A stretch of DNA of 14,344 nucleotides from Bacteroides sp. CAG:770 (lineage in GTDB: Bacteria; Bacteroidota; Bacteroidia; Bacteroidales; UBA932), in NCBI GenBank assembly GCA_000435075.1, contig FR890607.1, positions 1-14,344 of the forward strand. Reading direction: 5' to 3'. The notes under the pieces are model-generated. The model saw nothing but the letters and a program-made list of their open reading frames with translations. It ran no database searches and was not told where the DNA came from. This document shows, in pieces, positions 12,658 to 14,344 of the stretch. Positions within the stretch are counted from its first letter, which is position 1; each line of letters begins with the position of its first letter. A program made the position numbers and the translations under genes.

Positions 12658-14344
12658 TTATTCGGTATCTACAAATTCAAGTCCTGCAGGATATACATAC
12701 TGGTTGTTCTCCCATTTGACCTGCATGTAAGGGCAGGTCATCATGTCCGGGTAAATTTCCATAAGGAAGTCATCCTTCAGTTTGGAATTCAATTTCAAGT
12801 TCTTGAGGCTCTTGCAATTGTCGAATGTGAATTCTCCGATTTCCAAAACGTGTGAAAGGTCGAGGGAAACCACACCGCTGTCGGAAAATACATGGCTGCC
12901 GACTTTGGTTACACTGGCAGGAATGTTTATGGTAGTGAGTTTTGTGCAGTTCTCAAATGTTCCGTCTTTGATTTCCGTAAGGTTCTCGGGCAGAGTCACG
13001 CTCGTGAGATTTGTACAGCCGCTGAACATCTCATAACTTGTAAGTCCCACATAACGAGGAAGTTTGATGCTCTGGAGGCTGGTGCAGTTCTGGAAACATC
13101 CATGCAGTTCATCTATCTTGTCGCTCTCGAAAACGACTTTCTTCAGATTCTTGCAACCATAAAAAGCTGAACCCTGAATGATTTTCACCGATGCCGGAAT
13201 CACAATCTCGCTGATGTCGGTCTCCCTGAGTGCGGCGTTCGATATTTCTGTCAATGTTGACGGCAGTTTGATGGATTTTATAGGTTTACCCCAGAAAATA
13301 TCACCGCGCATTTCCGTGACAGGGATTCTCTTGCCTTTGTAATTGATATAGTCGGGCATGACGATGTCCTTGCCTGCTACAGCGGTGTTCACGGCCTCGG
13401 AAGCGAAGGCAAAACCCTTGCTTGCGTGGACTATGTAGATGATGCCGCCGATGTCAACGGTTGCTCCGGAAGCGTTCTCGCTTACGATGGTTCCGCTCTG
13501 GCTTGATCCCGAAGTGGAGATGCTTTGTTTTACAGGTTTCGGATCCCATTTGGTCATAGTTACCTTGGTAGCGTTCTCATATCCGCCATGTTTCTGGAAA
13601 TACTCCTTTGTCTCGTCATTGATGAGTCCTTTGACAGTGAAAAACGGTGATATTGAGCTCTTTATGAGAGTCTTATACTTATCGCCCTCGAGAATGGACG
13701 CGATCTTGTCGTGCAATCCGTTTATGACCCATTGAGGAGATTCGCTGCCGTACTCGCTTCTGGCTTCTGCCATCAATTCTACAAGTTTGTTCAACTCGTT
13801 GGCACGTGCATAGAGTTCTCCTTCCACATTTTCATATCGCGCGTGTGCCGGAGTAAGAGTCTTGAAATATCCGTTTTTGAAGCAGTCATCCAGCAGGAGG
13901 AACTCATCCACCAGACTCTTATTGTTCAAGTTGAAGATGTTCGGCTGTTTTTCGGACCAGTTCACTTGGGCATCAGGGCTCTGGGGCGGCATGCTTGGTT
14001 TTACCGTAAGTGTTCCGTATGCTGCCTCCACAGGATATCCGAGCGGAGCGAAAAGTGCCGTGTGCTCATTTGGAAGTTTTACTGTAGGTGCCTCATCTTC
14101 CATTTCAGGAACATTTCCCATCGTTGCATCGTACTGCTTCTGAAGTGCCTTGTCCCTGTCGGAAGTCTTGCTTGCGGCGGGCTTCTGTGTGGTCGGTTTT
14201 TGTGTAGTCGGCTTGCTGCCGGTTGTCTGGTTCTTGACAGACTGGGTCGTCTTTACGATTTGTTTGCCGATTTTGTCTCCGAGGCTTTTGAGGCCGTCTT
14301 TAAATGACTGGGCATCTGTACTTGGCATACTCACGAGGAATGCC
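12658..14344 (-). CDS. BspA-like leucine-rich-repeat exported protein (5' end outside the window)
   Basis: The frame is open through the right edge. Reading inward the first residues are AFLVSMPSTDAQ, which look like the end of a signal peptide cut after AQ, so the real start is outside. A GTG at 14332-14334 falls inside this signal and is not a credible start. Counting from that GTG (558 residues): 35-60 is a Thr/Lys/Pro-rich linker with TTQKP repeated twice; 80-260 is a helical region of no family I know; 290-340 is a small strand-rich domain; 340-525 carries about eight BspA-type (LRR_5) repeats such as IKLPSTLTEIS, IVIPASVKIIQGSAFYGC, VTLPENLTEIKDGTFENC and INIPASVTKVGSHVF. BspA-like proteins are surface or secreted adhesins in oral and gut Bacteroidetes. 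It is the upstream partner of the SLH-repeat gene (12 bases apart). Confidence 0.85.
   Translation of the reverse strand, partial: AFLVSMPSTDAQSFKDGLKSLGDKIGKQIVKTTQSVKNQTTGSKPTTQKPTTQKPAASKTSDRDKALQKQYDATMGNVPEMEDEAPTVKLPNEHTALFAPLGYPVEAAYGTLTVKPSMPPQSPDAQVNWSEKQPNIFNLNNKSLVDEFLLLDDCFKNGYFKTLTPAHARYENVEGELYARANELNKLVELMAEARSEYGSESPQWVINGLHDKIASILEGDKYKTLIKSSISPFFTVKGLINDETKEYFQKHGGYENATKVTMTKWDPKPVKQSISTSGSSQSGTIVSENASGATVDIGGIIYIVHASKGFAFASEAVNTAVAGKDIVMPDYINYKGKRIPVTEMRGDIFWGKPIKSIKLPSTLTEISNAALRETDISEIVIPASVKIIQGSAFYGCKNLKKVVFESDKIDELHGCFQNCTSLQSIKLPRYVGLTSYEMFSGCTNLTSVTLPENLTEIKDGTFENCTKLTTINIPASVTKVGSHVFSDSGVVSLDLSHVLEIGEFTFDNCKSLKNLKLNSKLKDDFLMEIYPDMMTCPYMQVKWENNQYVYPAGLEFVDTE

Noticed and set aside
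14332..14334. GTG as the start of the leucine-rich-repeat protein
   Set aside because: The frame stays open to the window edge and the residues around the GTG look like the end of a signal peptide, so the true start is outside the window.

Overview
The window looks like chromosomal DNA from an anaerobic Bacteroidales bacterium (gut or oral type; genus not decided). The evidence is: Bacteroidetes-type promoters (TTTG-N19/20-TAnnTTTG) before several genes, no obvious Shine-Dalgarno sequences, exported proteins cleaved after A-Q, a lipoprotein with Big2 domains, BspA-type leucine-rich repeats, and an anaerobic ribonucleotide reductase pair. No rRNA, tRNA, CRISPR array or intact insertion sequence was seen.

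Layout. (1) 1-770, minus strand: a DUF1016/YhcG-type gene that keeps its N-terminal domain but loses homology before the C-terminal nuclease domain. It is followed by two in-frame stops and an open frame running off the left edge. (2) 771-1196: gene-poor DNA with one unassigned open frame. (3) 1197-3119, minus: exported GH13 alpha-glucanase/glucosidase. It is divergent from 3362-3919, plus, a small outer-membrane beta-barrel protein. (4) 3920-4194: a convergent intergenic region with an unusually strong hairpin and a compound repeat carrying two AAAACGTTTT palindromes. (5) 4195-5337, minus: a Big2-repeat lipoprotein with a textbook promoter and a candidate operator. (6) 5338-5758: intergenic DNA with tandem stem-loops, then folD (5759-6616, plus). 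(7) nrdD and nrdG (6802-9521, plus), which overlap by ATGA and lie behind a consensus promoter overlapped by an inverted repeat. (8) 9508-10158, minus: an esterase-like alpha/beta hydrolase whose end overlaps that of nrdG. (9) 10267-14344, minus: an apparent two-gene operon, a BspA-like leucine-rich-repeat protein (cut by the right edge) followed by a 792-residue exported protein with a Cys/His-rich region, SLH-like repeats and an SH3b-like end.

How the genes work together. NrdG activates NrdD to make dNTPs without oxygen, and FolD supplies one-carbon folates for purine, thymidylate and formyl-Met synthesis. Both are housekeeping and adjacent, but they are probably separate transcription units. 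The rest is mostly cell envelope: a periplasmic glucan-degrading enzyme, an outer-membrane barrel, a Big2 lipoprotein, and the leucine-rich-repeat/SLH pair. That pair is the best candidate here for an undescribed surface system, since its domain mix is unusual for Bacteroidales. The best non-coding candidates are the 4079-4139 twin-palindrome element and the inverted repeat over the nrdD promoter.
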